Source of the DNA: Buddleja alternifolia
Lineage: Eukaryota; Streptophyta; Magnoliopsida; Lamiales; Scrophulariaceae
Assembly (NCBI GenBank): GCA_019426215.1
Contig: CM033395.1
Span: 18,032,569-18,096,568, forward strand
Direction of reading: 5' to 3'
DNA length: 64,000 nucleotides
Below the pieces are notes generated by a model that had not been told where the DNA came from, did no database searches, and worked only from the letters and a program-made list of their open reading frames with translations. The number at the start of each line of letters is the position of its first letter. Position 1 is the first letter of the stretch. Made by a program: the position numbers and the translations under genes. Positions 9,479-22,100 of this stretch are shown in pieces.

Positions 9479-10478
9479 GTTGTGAATTGAACCAGCGGAC
9501 AAATTTTTTTTTTTCGATTCACAAAGCCCGGATTCAATTCATGTTTTGATAATTTCATATTCACATAAATCAAAATCAAGAATAAGAAGAAATCCAATTA
9601 CCTTTTCGATGAATATTTCATCACGAACCTTTATGTTATAATTATCATATGAGTATAAACTCTTCATTGATGCAACTCGATCAAGTAAGAGTCATGGAAC
9701 GTCAAACTCATATAACTTGATACTATAGTATAATCATACTGATGTGAAATTACTAAACTACCCTTTATATCTAATATACGTCAGTCATTAATGCTTTGGC
9801 CAAAGACTTTAATTCCACAGCACCTATGACATACAGGTCGCTTCTCGTTTACTTTTGAGACTGTGAATTCCTTATTGGCAATCCACTTCCCATTGTCGAA
9901 CGCACCAATTGAAAAGTACTTCGAGGTCGACCCAACTAACGGGTGATTGGGCCTAACTACTCTAATAACTTATTCAATGGTACGAGCACAACGTAAAGGA
10001 CTCCTTAGGTCTAAAGTTCACTCATACTATCATAACTTGTAATCCTCATTATTGATTGTCACCGAGTTAAAACCCATGTGACAGGATTACAACGAGTTGT
10101 GTTCAAATATGTTAACTCCATTAACCATATTTATGACACCAGCTCCCACTATCCAATCAGTGTAAGACTAGCACTTTTGTTATCAAAGCAAGTGTCATAC
10201 GAGTTGAATCGAAGCACCCAATTTAGATTTTTTAACTCGCGAGCCCTGATTCTAAGGTCAAACACTTAACTCCACCAGTGCTTCTACTTATCAAATAAGC
10301 AGTGGTGAGTACACCTTGATCTTAAAGACCTATTTGTTCAATACATTTAATGCCAAAATTAGATTTATTAGAACAAAGTTAATACCTTTTATTAATCATT
10401 ATTAATGTTCATACAATATAAATAAAACGCCCTCTTAAATCTAATTCCTGAATATCATAGAGGGCATAGCACCTAACA
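9479..10478 (-). repeat. 3' LTR of copia element C (1,000 bases)
   Basis: On the minus strand it starts TGTTAGGTGCTATGCCCTC and ends TTCAATTCACAACA, so it has TG...CA ends. It is preceded (10479-10489) by the polypurine tract AAGTGGGAAAT, directly after the RNase H end of element C. The start and end match the longer LTR at 49313-51005, and shared internal phrases include a GGGTCGACCTC segment. The matching 5' LTR of C is not in the window, and the duplication partner of ACGAC (9474-9478) would lie beyond base 64000. Confidence 0.8.
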
Positions 10479-10493
10479 ATTTCCCACTTGCAC

Positions 10494-11285
10494 TCAATGC
10501 CAATTGCTATTGTATTTGAGTCCCATCTTCTCAAGATGTTTCCCTAGCTCCGCCGATGATAAAGGCTTAGTGAGTGGGTCAACTAAGTTTTTTGCTGAGG
10601 CTACTTTCTGCACGTTGATGTCACCTCTTCCAATTATTTCTCGTATAATATGATACCTTCTCTCTATTTGTTTAGACTTGTTGTGACACCTTGGTTCCTT
10701 AGCCAGTGCTATTGCTCCATTGTTGTCACACCATAGTGGCAATGACATTTCCATGCTAGGAACCACCTGAAGTTCAACCATGAATTTCTTTATCCAAACA
10801 GCTTCGTTAGCTGCCTTAGTGGAAGCTATATATTCAGCTTCACATGTAGATTTTGCAGTTGTGCTTTCCTTGGAATTTTTCCATGACACTGCTCCACCAT
10901 TTAGAGTAAATATAAACCATAACGTAGATTTTCGTTCATCCACATCAGACTGAAAGTCTGAGTCAAAATATCAATCTACTCTCATTTCTTCGTTTCCATA
11001 TATGAGAAGCGTATCCTTCGTTCTTCTGCGATACTTAAGGATAGTCTTCCCAACCATCCAATGCTGCTCACCCAGGTTAGCTTGAAACAGACTAACTACA
11101 CTCACAACGTAGGCTATATTGCATACATGAGACTTCCCAATGCTGATGCATATAGGATTTTACTCATCCTTAGTTTGTCCTCATCCAATTTTGGACTTAT
11201 AGACTTACAGAGATGTATTCCATGTCCCATTGGCAGAAGTTCTCCCATAGAATTACTCATATCATATCTCTTAAGGACTTTCTTG
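10494..11285 (-). pseudogene. End of reverse transcriptase and RNase H, element C (3' block)
   Basis: The minus strand opens with VLKRYDMSNSMGELLPMGHGIHL, the stretch after the reverse-transcriptase palm, and continues to a long clean RNase H: DERKST, GGAVSWKNSKE, STCEAEYIASTKAANEAVW, LWCDNNGAIALAK and KQIERRYHIIREI, ending KHLEKMGLKYNSNWH. The first codons continue exactly from the block that ends at 35961 (YLEK | VLKRY), showing that the 24.7-kb element A splits one ancestral gene here. Stops and shifts lie around 10950-11060. Confidence 0.85.
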
Positions 11286-13471
11286 TTGGGTTGGGTAATC
11301 CCCAGGGTAGGTTAGCACAGTTGAATTTAAAAATTTGTACAACTACCCCAAAATAGGATTATGGCTGGTTTAATCAAACTAATAAAATAAGGAAAAACTA
11401 ACTACATGAAATACCTTTCGTGTTTTTTCCCTCGTACAAATTTCTAATCTTCTCAACCCAAACAAATACTCCCTTGAACAAATCTGCAAGAAGCCGTTGG
11501 CCTTCTCCAAAATTCCCGAGCTTTGATTTGTTCCTTGTATCTTCAAGCGATCCAATTATCTCGCCTCTAAGATGTATCCACACCTCCGTTATAGTTCCCA
11601 ATAATTATAATGGTGCTAGCCTATATAATTATTCTATACTTAATCTAAGCTTCTATATATGAAGGTAGGAATATATGTGAAAGGTTAATCTCAACACATG
11701 AGCAAAATCTTCTCTTGAAATAATATGGGTGAGGGGCGATTTTTACTTGAAAATATGATGACAATTTTTTTTTCTTCTAAGGGTGGACGAAAATTTCCTC
11801 TAAAATAAAGTGTATGTGTGTTTTTCTTAACACACATATTTATAGAGATACTCCTAGGTTTAATTTGATTAGAATTCAAGATGAGATAAAATCTCCAAGA
11901 TTTGACTTTCATCTTCTCCTAATCAAATTCAATTAAGGGGTTTCCTTAAAACAAGGAACTTAGCTTGCAAGCTAATAACTTGTTCTCTATTTTATCTCCT
12001 AAAATATTTTCTTAATTCCAACTTGATCAAGACTTGGAGAGGAATTAAATCCTTCTCCCATATTTCGTCCGCCTACACGTCCCTTCAATGCCATGGAATC
12101 CAAATTTTTTATCCAACCTGATTTAATTTTTGACTCCTTATCTAATTAAATTGCCCAACTATTTAATTAAATATTCTATAATAATTAAAGTCCAACCTTA
12201 ATTATTATTACCCAATTATTTCTTTAATTCTATTTAATTGTCGACTTCCTCTACTAATTAAATAAAACCCTTGGACTCTACTTAGTCCATTAATTAATTA
12301 ATCGTACTTGATTAATTAAACAGTCTAATTAATTAATCTCCAACCAACTAATTAATATTCCTCTTTAGGTAAGTACTAGACGGAACATCAGGAGTAAGTG
12401 TGTGACCCCTTAAGCTTGTTCATGTTCCAGTAGTAAGTGCACTTTCTAAAAGTGCCATTGTACCTCTCTATATTTAGAAAGTACTAGATTAAATCTTCCT
12501 TGATTTAATCCTACCATGTATCATTTACCATAATATCATGGTACTTACAAATCAAGGTTACTGTCTAGCAACGGGCCCCGAAGACCTAGACATAAACGAT
12601 AAAAAGATACTTAACCTATCATAACCACGATCTTCGCATAAGTAAGATACCTTCATCATATTTCCCGGATTGGTATCTCGAGTAATGGCTTAGTCGAAAC
12701 TGTTACAACCCAATCTCTATGTCTCCTTATTGCATGATATCGATTCACACAATCCAAATGAGGAAACACTCCTCCTCTTTAGATTGCCATACTTTGGCCA
12801 AAAATTCCCTGAATCGATTCGTTAAGCAATACATAGGAAATGTTTGATTTGCTATATCAGTGATGGATCCCATCTTGGTCTCTCATGTACCTTGACACAT
12901 AATTATACTATACCCAAGATATCCCATATGATGACTCGTTATGGAATCATGATATAAGTCTAAGTGTAGTCTACTATGTTTAAAGTTACAGTGGAACCTT
13001 AGGTCAAAAAGGATTACTCTTATGCCTACGTGATTATAGAAAATTCCATATTCGATAACCATTTTATGAATTTCCTAGTAGGGTGTTCAGTTCACTCATT
13101 ATCGAAATGAGAATCCTCATGTTACATCTATGCCTATGGAATGAGGCAATTTTTCTAAGAACTATGTACACAAGTAAGTCTTTTGAGTATTTGTCAATAT
13201 CTCTTGTCTTGACAGACCCATCTCGGACTTGGAACCTTTTAAGAATCATGACCTTGGAGGCATATTCCATCATCATCATTCCCGATGTCTAATGATGTCC
13301 CATAGTCATGTGTGATTTAAGAGACTTCGTTCTAAGTATATAATAACAGTTTAAGAACAAAGAATGCCTATAATAAAATTGACTGTATTCATAAAGAAAA
13401 GATTGTCTCATAGAGTTTAATACACAGAAAAATGGCATCCAAAATTGGCGCGCCGGACATCTACTCTATCA
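11286..13471 (-). repeat. 3' LTR of element A
   Basis: On the minus strand it starts TGATAGAGTAGATGTCCGGC and ends CAACCCAACA. It is abutted on the gene side by the polypurine tract AAGTGGGAGAT (13472-13482). It shares its full length with 33720-35955, including the GGCGCGCC site near the start. It lacks about 65 bases present in the 5' copy near 34805-34872, and there are many single-base differences, so the insertion is not recent. Small ORFs within are not supported. Confidence 0.88.
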
Positions 13472-13488
13472 ATCTCCCACTTGCCTTA

Positions 13489-14182
13489 GAGCCAATTGCC
13501 CACGTATTTGAGGCCCATCTTCCTTAGATGTCCATCAAACACCTTTTGACTAAGGGGTTTTGTGAGTGGGTCTGATACATTATCTGCCGAGTCTACACAC
13601 TCCACTCAAACGTCACCTCTCCCAATGATCTCCCTGATCAAATGGTATCGCCTTTGTATGTGCATGGGTTTCTGATGAGACATTGGCTCCTTTGCTTGCA
13701 CAATAGCCTCATTGTTATCATAGTACACTGGTACCGAGTTAATAATAGATGGAACGACACCCAATTCTTGGATAAAATTCCTCATCCAAACAGCTTCCTT
13801 TGCCGCCTCTGAGGCAGCAATGTATTCTGCTTCGGTGGTTGAATCAGCAGTAGTTGGTTGCTTGGAACTTTTCCAACTTACTGTTCCACCATTAAGCAGA
13901 AAAACAAAACCAGAAACCAATTTGAGTCGTCAATATCAGTTTGGAAACAGAGTCTGTGTAGCACCCTAATTCCATTTCTTCTCCATCGTATACCAAAAAC
14001 AACTCCTTAGTTCTCTTAAGATACTTGAGGATTACTTTAACGACTTTTCAGTATTCTTCACCGGGATTTGCCTGATAGCGGCTGCACACGCTAAGTGCAT
14101 AAGCTACATTAGGCCTTGTACATATCATCGCATACATAATGCTTCCAATGGCGGATGCATAAGGTATGTGAGACATCTTCTC
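13489..14182 (-). pseudogene. RNase H, element A
   Basis: The clear part is SGFVFLLNGGTVSWKSSK, TEAEYIAASEAAKEAVWMRN, YYDNNEAIVQAKEP and RRYHLIREIIGRGDV; a stop follows GRGDV and the C-terminus (LTKPLS, MGLKYVGNW) reads on to about 13489. The region 13921-14182 between this and the palm is frame-broken. It would have removed the RNA strand of the hybrid during reverse transcription. Confidence 0.82.
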
Positions 14183-14995
14183 TCATCCCATCTCAGTCTT
14201 AGGAGACATAGACTTGGAAAGAGTGATTCCATGTCTCATAGGCAAAAATCCCCTCTTGGATTCTTCCATGCTAAATCTCTTTAGCACTTGATCTATGTAT
14301 AAGGATTGGGAGAGTCCCAACATCCTACTCGCTCTCTTTCGATATATCTTCATACCGAGTACGTAGGAATCTTCTCCCGTATCGTTCATGGAGAATTGAT
14401 TTGACAACCATACTTTTGTTGACTGTATCATCCCTATATCATTTTTGATTAATAGGATATCATCAACGTAAAGTACTAGAAAAGTAACTGCCCTCCCACT
14501 AACCTTCTTGTACACACATGGCTCATCAACGTTTTGAATATATCCATACTCTTGTATGACATTATCAAAACATTTATTCCAGCTTCGGGAAGCTTGTTTC
14601 AGTCCATATATGGACCTTTTGGAGTCTATGCACTTTGTGTTCACTCTCCTTGGATGTAAAACCCTCTGGCTGTTGCATATATATATATATATTTCCTCCT
14701 CAATTTCTCCATTGAGGAATGCAGTTTTAACATCCATCCGCCAAATTTCGTAGTCGAAATGTGCAGATATGGCTAGAAGTATCCTTATGGATTTCAGCAT
14801 TGCCACTGATGAGAAGGTTTCCTCATAGTCATGACTTGTCTTTGAGTAAACCCTTTCGCCACTAGGCGTGCCTTATAGGTCTCCACCTCTCCATTAGCTC
14901 CAAGCTTTCGCTTGTAAACCCACTTGCAGCCTATAGATTTTATCCCATCTGGCGGGTCTACCAAGGTCCATTTCGAATTTCATGGCTTCTAGCCA
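14183..14995 (-). pseudogene. Reverse transcriptase, element A
   Basis: Conserved blocks in order: [60 protein letters not shown] and GMKIYRKRASRMLGLSQSLY. The YVDD catalytic box (near 14457-14470) is intact. A frame break lies between KARLVAKG and [11 protein letters not shown] near 14810. A short AT-dinucleotide expansion near 14677-14692 falls in the coding region after EEIYIY and disturbs the usual Q-P-x-G-F segment. Confidence 0.85.
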
Positions 14996-15790
14996 TCTTC
15001 CCGATTCGATCTCTAACATCGCTTCCCTATAACAATTTGGATCTACATCCAATAGGGAATCCTCTGAAATGCATTCTTGCAAATGGCCTACCCATCTCTC
15101 GGGTGCCCTTGGAATGCTTTCGGATCTCCTCGGAGGTGGTGTATTTTCGGCTTGTTCTTTTTGAATCGCCTCTGTTGTGGTATCAGGCGAGCTCGTTTGT
15201 GGCCCTTGAGGTCTCTTAGTGCTTTGAGTCTCCTCAAGTTCTACAATCTCGTTATTCCCATCTAATGGAAAATCCTTCTCCAAGAAGGTCACATTCCTTG
15301 AAACAATTACTGTTTGTTCCAAGGGATTATAGAAATAGAATTCGAAAGAGTCTTTTGGATACCCCACAAACTTACACATCGTGGACCTCGGGTCCAGTTT
15401 GTCTCCCACTTTCTGCTTGACATAAGTAGCACACCCCCACACCCTTAGGTGTCTATATGAAGGTGTCTTACCATACCACATTGCATATGGAACCTTAGGC
15501 ACACTCATATACGGCGCTCTATTCAACAAATAGGTTGCAGTTATCAAAGCATAGCCCCACATTGAAGAAGGAAGTCCAATGCGACTTATCATGGATCGAA
15601 CTATGTCTAACAAAGTTTAATTTTTTTGCTCAGCTATACCATTTAATTGAGGCGTGCTGGGCGGAGCCCACTGTGAGAGAATTCCATTCTCTTTTAGATA
15701 ATCCAAAAACTCATTGGATAAGTACTCACCTTCTCGATCTGATCAAAGAGTCTTGATACTTCTACCAATTTGTTTCTCTACTCCAAGTTG
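14996..15790 (-). pseudogene. Integrase, element A, lacking its N-terminal half
   Basis: From the junction near 15790 the minus strand reads RETNW, then the second catalytic block (SLIRS), LKENGILSQWAPPSTPQLNGIAE with the catalytic Glu kept, a stop, LLDIVRSMISRIGLPSSMWGYALITATYLLN and the C-terminal WGCATYVKQKVGDKLDPRS. The gag-pre-integrase HHCC region and the first catalytic Asp block are missing: sequence jumps from late protease/linker straight to the region before the second Asp. I infer an internal deletion at about 15790. Confidence 0.78.
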
Positions 15791-16342
15791 ATGTACTTAA
15801 GGAATTATCTAATTTTCTTTTGTCAGTTAGTTGAATGTTGAGAGCAGGATAAGTTGGGAAAATTGTATAAAGGCCATCTTGCAATTTTGACTCTATAATA
15901 AGATTAGATTCATAAAACAAAAAACAATTTTTATTATGAATCTCAAAACGATATCCTTCTCCATCCAACAATGGAATGGATATGATATTTCTTATATCTC
16001 GGGTACAAAATAGACAGAATTTAAAATCAAAATCCTACTCCCCAAAGCTAAGTGGACGGTCCTTATGGCCTTGGCAGCAACCATTGCTCCATTTCCCATC
16101 CTTAGGGTCATCTCTCCTTTACTTAGCGCCTTGCTTCTTACCATCTCCTGCATATCATTGCAAAGATGAATACCACGCCCAGTGTCAAGTATCCAAGAAG
16201 CATTGTTAACACTAATGTTAACTTCAACAAAGAAGCACGAACGAGCCACATGCAGGGAAACTTGCAAGTGTGGTTCCGGCCGGGGACCCCGATATACTGT
16301 ACTAATATGAGTAGGTCCCCGTAATTCGAGTGGGATTGTCAT
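15791..16342 (-). pseudogene. Aspartic protease and linker, element A
   Basis: The protease box reads SWILDTGRGIHLCND, with the active Asp-Thr-Gly kept, followed by LRMGNGAMVAAKAIRTVHL and LNSVYFVPEI. A second piece (15762-15971) holds the linker FEIHNKNCFLFYESNLI and stops before the expected LGHAS motif. The 16260-16342 part does not look like copia protein (Pro/His/Arg-rich), so the upstream join to gag is disrupted. Confidence 0.75.
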
Positions 16343-16471
16343 GGTGCAAAATCAGATATGGTCCGGTATGCCCTTGTTCTCTGTATTGGTTATGTTCTTT
16401 ATTTTTTATCTAGCAGAAACTAATCGAGCTCTGTTTGATCTCCCAGAAGCGGAAGCTGAATCAGTTGCTGG

Positions 16472-17284
16472 CTATAATGTAATACCTTGAGCCTTTGGTG
16501 GCTCCTTGCAGTCTTTCTTCCAATGCCCAGGCTTCCCATAGTTGAAGCAATCATCCGACTTAGCTTTCTTACCTTTCTTTGTCTTCTTCACACCACCAGT
16601 TCCTTTAAGCCCTTTAGTCTTGTTCTTCTTCTTCTTCTTCTTTCCTTTCTTGGATTTCGATGAAGAACTCACAAGTAGAATAGGCTTTTCTTTCTTGATG
16701 GTGCTTTCAGCAGTTATCAACATGTTTAACAACTCATTGAGTGAGGCATTCAAGTTGTTCATGTTGAAATTGATGACAAATTGGTCATAGGACCTAGGAA
16801 GAGACTGTAGCACCAGATCGACACACAAGTCACCATCGAGTTCCACGTCCATGTCACTCAACTTATTGATCAAACGGATCATCTTAAAGACGTGGTCCCC
16901 TACGGCTGACCCCTCGGTCATCTTTGCCCCAAATAACTCTTTGGAAATAGCATATCTCTCCTTCCTAGTCATAGTTCCATACAACTCTTATAGATGAGTA
17001 ACAATATCCTTTGCAAGTGTCATCTTTTCATGTTGCTTTTGTAATTCGTTAGACATTGAAGTCATAACAAGACATCGCACTTGGATATTGTCCTCAGACC
17101 ACAGCTTAGCGTACTCCCTATCTTCATCAGTGCTCTCGGGAGTTATTCCCGGCGGTTCAGCTATCAGGATGTACTCCTTCTTTTCTGATTGAAAGATAAT
17201 TTTCAGGTTTCTCAGCCAGTTAGCATAATTAGGCCCGGTTAACTTATTGGTTTCAAGAATAGCATATAGTGGATTCTTAGCCAT
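16472..17284 (-). pseudogene. Gag with altered zinc knuckle, element A
   Basis: The start MAKNPLYAILETNKLTGPNY with WLRNLKIIF is the canonical copia gag opening. One in-frame stop near 16985 separates it from the capsid C-terminal half (ISKELFGAKMTEG, GDHVFKMIRLINKL, DLVLQSLPRSYDQFVINFNM). A Lys-rich tract of roughly 40 residues precedes CFNYGKPGHWKKDC, where the second Cys of the CCHC knuckle is Tyr. The knuckle normally binds template RNA. Confidence 0.87.
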
Positions 17285-17660
17285 TTTAACTTAGTGATCC
17301 ACAAAGGTTTTGAGGCAGATATATTAGCATGCATTCTAAAATAAATTCCTTATACAATTTGGTCTTTAATTGTACAAGTCTCCCACTATTTTTCTAAAAT
17401 TCACCATCCTCTGGATAGATGTTAGAGGAAAAATTAATTTTCCTTAGTGGGCTTGAGATCTATTTAAATTAATCAAGTCACCCCAATTATATAAGTGTGA
17501 TTGATCCATTTAAATACTAGCCTCCCCCGACCTTCCACCTCCTTGGATGGTTCTCAAGATAGTTTTACCTCGTCTTTCACATATGGCCCAATTATATGGG
17601 TGTCCAATATGCTACCTCAACGTTAGGCCAAACCCATCAAATATTCCATGATCAATCCTT
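17285..17660 (-). other. Leader of element A, gene-proximal part
   Basis: Non-coding. It has the motif AAAATAGTGGGAGACTTGTA, similar to the leader of element D, and is presumed continuous with 32507-33705 before S1 inserted. Confidence 0.6.
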
Positions 17661-18881
17661 TCAGTTCATTGCCCTTTCAAAGATATAATATGAAAATGTA
17701 ATGTAAAGCAATAAGACAGTAACTAACACAAGATATTGTAAGGTTCACTGGGTGATGTAATCGCAGCTACATCCTTCTTCTCCTTTACACTCGGAGGAAT
17801 TTCACTAGATTGATTATCGAAGGATCACACTGAGGCTTCTACAAAATAGATGAATAGGAAGACAATCTTGAGCTCCTTGACCACATAGACTTCAGCTCCA
17901 ATAAAGACCTTCTTCAACAAGATTCTCTCACTCAAAAATATTGCATGTAGATCAACAACTTTCTCACTCAGATGAAAGAGGTTGAGGGTTTTGTCACAGG
18001 TTTGTTTGATTTTAGAAAGTTCAAACAACTTAGGATATCTCAATAGGAGTGTAGGGTTGTTCTATAAAGAGGTTTGAGATATCTTTGACTTCCTTTGGAA
18101 TGTTTATGAAAAGTTTGAAGGATTTTTGGCTATGGAGTTTATAAGCTTTTCTCTCAAATATTTTCAGCAAAGTTTTGACCTTTTCTTGTGCATGTACATA
18201 TATTTTAGGGTTTGCTGGAGGGTACTATTTATAGAGATTTCTTGAGATTTTTCCGTTGGACACATGCAGGCCCGTGTCTCTCACGAAGCGCGTTAAACAA
18301 TCCCTTTTTTGACATTCCTTAATTTCTGTTGTTTTCGATTGGACAAGAGCAGACTTTGAACTCTGAATTCTGACAGTCTAGTCAAAAGGTGGCTTGTCCA
18401 CAAGTCATAATAGCTTATCACATTTAATGCACTTATCAATCATTTAATGCGTTTGAATTTATTTTCCGTTGGAAATAAATGTCCGTTGATGATTGCATTT
18501 AAGTCCTCTATGACTTGAGAATTTATTTCAGGTGAATCTGATCTTTGATCGCTTGAGTAAATTGAGCGTTTGATACATAAATCCTGAAATACTCCTTTAG
18601 CGTTTGACAGACGCTAAGAACAAATCTTCATCTTCACTTGACTTCAGACGCTGATCTTCAGCTTCATCTTTGACAGACTCACCTAGAATTCTATCAATGA
18701 CTTGGTATCAAATACTTAGTCTAAAATCTACAAAGATAAAAATTACAAGCCTAACAAACTAATAAACTTTCAAACGCTTATACAAATGTTCTATGAAAGT
18801 TTAAACTTACATTCTTTTGGGGTCTAACATAAAATCCTATTCTTGTCATCATCAAAACATCTAACATGAAATTTTCTAACA
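17661..18881 (-). repeat. 3' LTR of S1, outer end missing
   Basis: Starts on the minus strand with TGTTAGAAAATTTCATGTTA and follows the 5' LTR (31017-32506) closely until about 17661, where element A leader takes over. The terminal segment that should end in GGGACCATCA is missing. The polypurine tract AAACGGGGAAAT (18882-18893) abuts it on the gene side. Confidence 0.85.
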
Positions 18882-19137
18882 ATTTCCCCGTTTTTGATGA
18901 TGTCAAGACCTTAACTCTTATAACTCTTTTATAGTTTAAGAGTTTTAAAGAAAAGCCCAAAGCAACTGTAAGTTAGCATTAGAAAGTTAGATAAGTTAGT
19001 TAATGTTAGATTAGCCTCAACAAGATGTTTTAATGATAAATCTTTCATTCATAAATATATAATTGAAAGCGTACATGATTTATACTGAAAAAAATAAAGC
19101 GACAACATGAACAAAGAAAAAAAAGATAAACAGGTAA

Positions 19138-22100
19138 TCATCTCCTCTGTCGCTTTTTGGAAGCCTCTTTCTGGAAAATTTCGTTCGCTAGATCCAGAAG
19201 GACTCGGTCAATGTCTATCATTGTTGTATGATAGACTTCATTGTAGCCCTCGAATTGCTCTTTTGCGCTTTGATTCAATTCCAACAACCCTTCCACCCAA
19301 TCCCTTGGAGGGATCCCGAGCGTCCCAATGAGATCATGATAAATATCCTGGATTTGGTAATTAAAAGGTTTCCAGTTTAGAGGTCTCCACAAGGGTTCAG
19401 TGTACAGATGAAAATCCATGCGTTCCAAAAATTCCACATCAAGATTCGGAATCCTATGCCTGCCTCGGAAGTATCTTGGCTTACGCTTCTTTGTGAGCAT
19501 CCTCTTAAGGCTCACTATCTCTTCAAACATGGAGCGCCAATTCTTGTTATCAGTTTTGGACACTGGTTCCAATGAGGCTTTTACTTTGGCTTTAGGATCT
19601 TGAGGCTTATCTTTCTCTTCCTCCTTCTTGACTTCATCAAGGGAAGATTTTAACTCAGCAATGTCTTTCCTTAGCAGCTTAACTTCATCGACCAACAAAG
19701 CGACTTGTTCAACGATACTCTGAGTAACAAAGTTAGAAGTATTATGTCTTTCAGTATCGGTTGATGCGTTCTGGGCTAAGGAGCGATTGAACTCTTCGGA
19801 GAGGCCAATGATCAAAGAAATGATACAATCAAGTGCCGAAGTAGTACTCTTGGTCGTAGTATTTACTATATCATGGTTTCGTGTGTAAGAGACTAACTTG
19901 ATGTGAAACTCATCATTTGCAATCATCTTGGAATAAGAACCCTCGATTGTGTTAAGCGAGTTCCTAACCGCTCGTCTAAAGTTTTTTTTCCTCCGAATCA
20001 CTCTCTAAATCTGAGTCAGATAAAGAAGAATGCTTTGAGGACAGAATGAGTCCATAAGAGCTTGAAATGGCAGCCTTTCCTTTAGATTTGTCTTGGATGA
20101 AAGGTTCTTATGGTTCTTCGGCCATTTTTGCTTGCACTTCTTCAATCGCTAAGTTAAGAGATTGAGTGGCTTCCTCAATCTGAACAATTTGTTCTACAAG
20201 CGGCATATCAACTACTAGAGCACTGGGGTCATCTTCCATCTAAAATTCAGCGTGTACAACATCAACGTCCTCAACAGTAGGATCCAGCTCCACTTCTACT
20301 TCTGTGATAGTCACAGGAACTTCTCTTTTTACTGGAACAACACAAAGTGGGCCAATTGCCTCTAGAACATGCCTTGGACTCTGGTAAAATGTTCGCGGAA
20401 TAAGCATCACAGTGTCTTCGGTGTGCTTCAGAACTCAATGCTAGATCACCGTCTTCCGGGAACTCTACTCCAGTTGTGTAAAGATTCTTGAAGTTCAACA
20501 AAAATGGCATGAGCTCTTGAGCTAGCGCTCGATCCATTAGCCTGATGAGTATAGTATTTTAGCCACACGGATGTTCTGTTAGCAAAATAAGATGGGATGC
20601 AAGTTGTACCCACGGAAGTTACTGAAACCAAGGTGTTGGTTAAAAGTGATATCCAGCGATTGGGCATTCTCAACAATCGCTCGTCTTTCTCCGTGAAATT
20701 CAGCAAAATCATCTATCAAATGCATATAGGCTTCACTTGAGCCTAGAAGGGCATCATGCTTGCTGGTGGAAGCGTCTTCATTCAAATCAATCTGGATATG
20801 CTGAACAAAGTTCTATTTCAGATGAAGTTCATAGCGTCCCCTTTGACTGATCTGAGCAAGTTGTTCTCTAATAAAGCTTTCCATGCCTCTTCTAAAATAG
20901 GGTAAAGCATTGATTGGACCTACTAGCCACTCTGGATGTATCCAAAATCTTCAGCCCATCTGGATGTATCCAAAATCCAGCGCTTACCCAATTTCTCTGA
21001 TAGTTCGTTGTCTATCTTTATTTTGAGCAGTTTTTTGAATCGATCTTTCTCTACTTCAAAACTGTCTGCCTAAACTCTGGCTTCATCTTCTACCCAGAAA
21101 TTGACTGCGTTAAGGTGATCTTGAAGCATAACTCCTTTTCCCTTCCATAATTGCAGGGGTTTCTTCGAAGATTTGTTGGCATCTGAATGGACAACTTTGG
21201 GAAGAGCAGAATAACCCATCTTGTTCAGCAGTTCTTCGTCCAGGTTCTTTTCCCAATCGCCCATGTGAGGACATCTTATCTGGACATGAGTGCGGCGGAA
21301 TGGATAGTTGCGTTCAAGGCTTCGGCCGACTTTTTGAAAGCATTTACTTTCAAACTCTGCCAAATCTTTCTGAGGAGTCTCCAGGTACTCTAAGCGAGCA
21401 ATGATCTCTTTCATCGTTGTAACTCCCTATTAGCAAGCATCTCGAAAATGATTGTCTTTTGAGCGTCCGAGAGAGTAGGATTGTGGAGAGTAGTTTGAAA
21501 ATTTAGTTCCCTGTCAATCAACTACTTAAGCGTCGTTTCTCTCCAGGCATAATAAAATTCCAAATCTTCAGTATAGCCTCTGGGAAAGAAATTGACTGCT
21601 TGAAGAGGAGGACCGGTTGGTGAGGGGATAATCTTGGCCACTTCTGTCGACCGCTCAACATCTATAGTCGCTTCCTGGGCTGGTGAGATTTTAGTGTCTG
21701 GAAGGATGTTGTCTAATTCTCTAGAGATTTCCACCACTGTTGATAAATCAACATCCAACTCAATGTCTGCCTCTGGAGGTGGAGGTGCATCAGCGTCTTG
21801 TGCACTGTGAGCTGACACATGTAAGCATTTGAGAAACAAGGAAGACTTTTACTAATTAGAAGATCGAGATATAAAATACATAAGCACTTACCCTGAGGAC
21901 TATCTTCGACCACAGTAGTTGCTTGATCTATAGGAACTTCAGTTTTCATAGGCTCACGCTCTAGAACTTCTTCAACTTCAAGGGGTAAAGAAGTGAGAGG
22001 ATCAGCACGAATAGGAATATTGAATCCTTCTAATAAATTCAGAACATACTGGATGTTATATTCCGTATAGGCTCAAAGAAAATTTATCCTAGCGTTAAAA

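Noticed and set aside
17825..18043. 72-codon ORF also found at 31452-31670
   Set aside because: The similarity is because both lie in Sirevirus LTRs; the frame is not kept in the solo LTRs.
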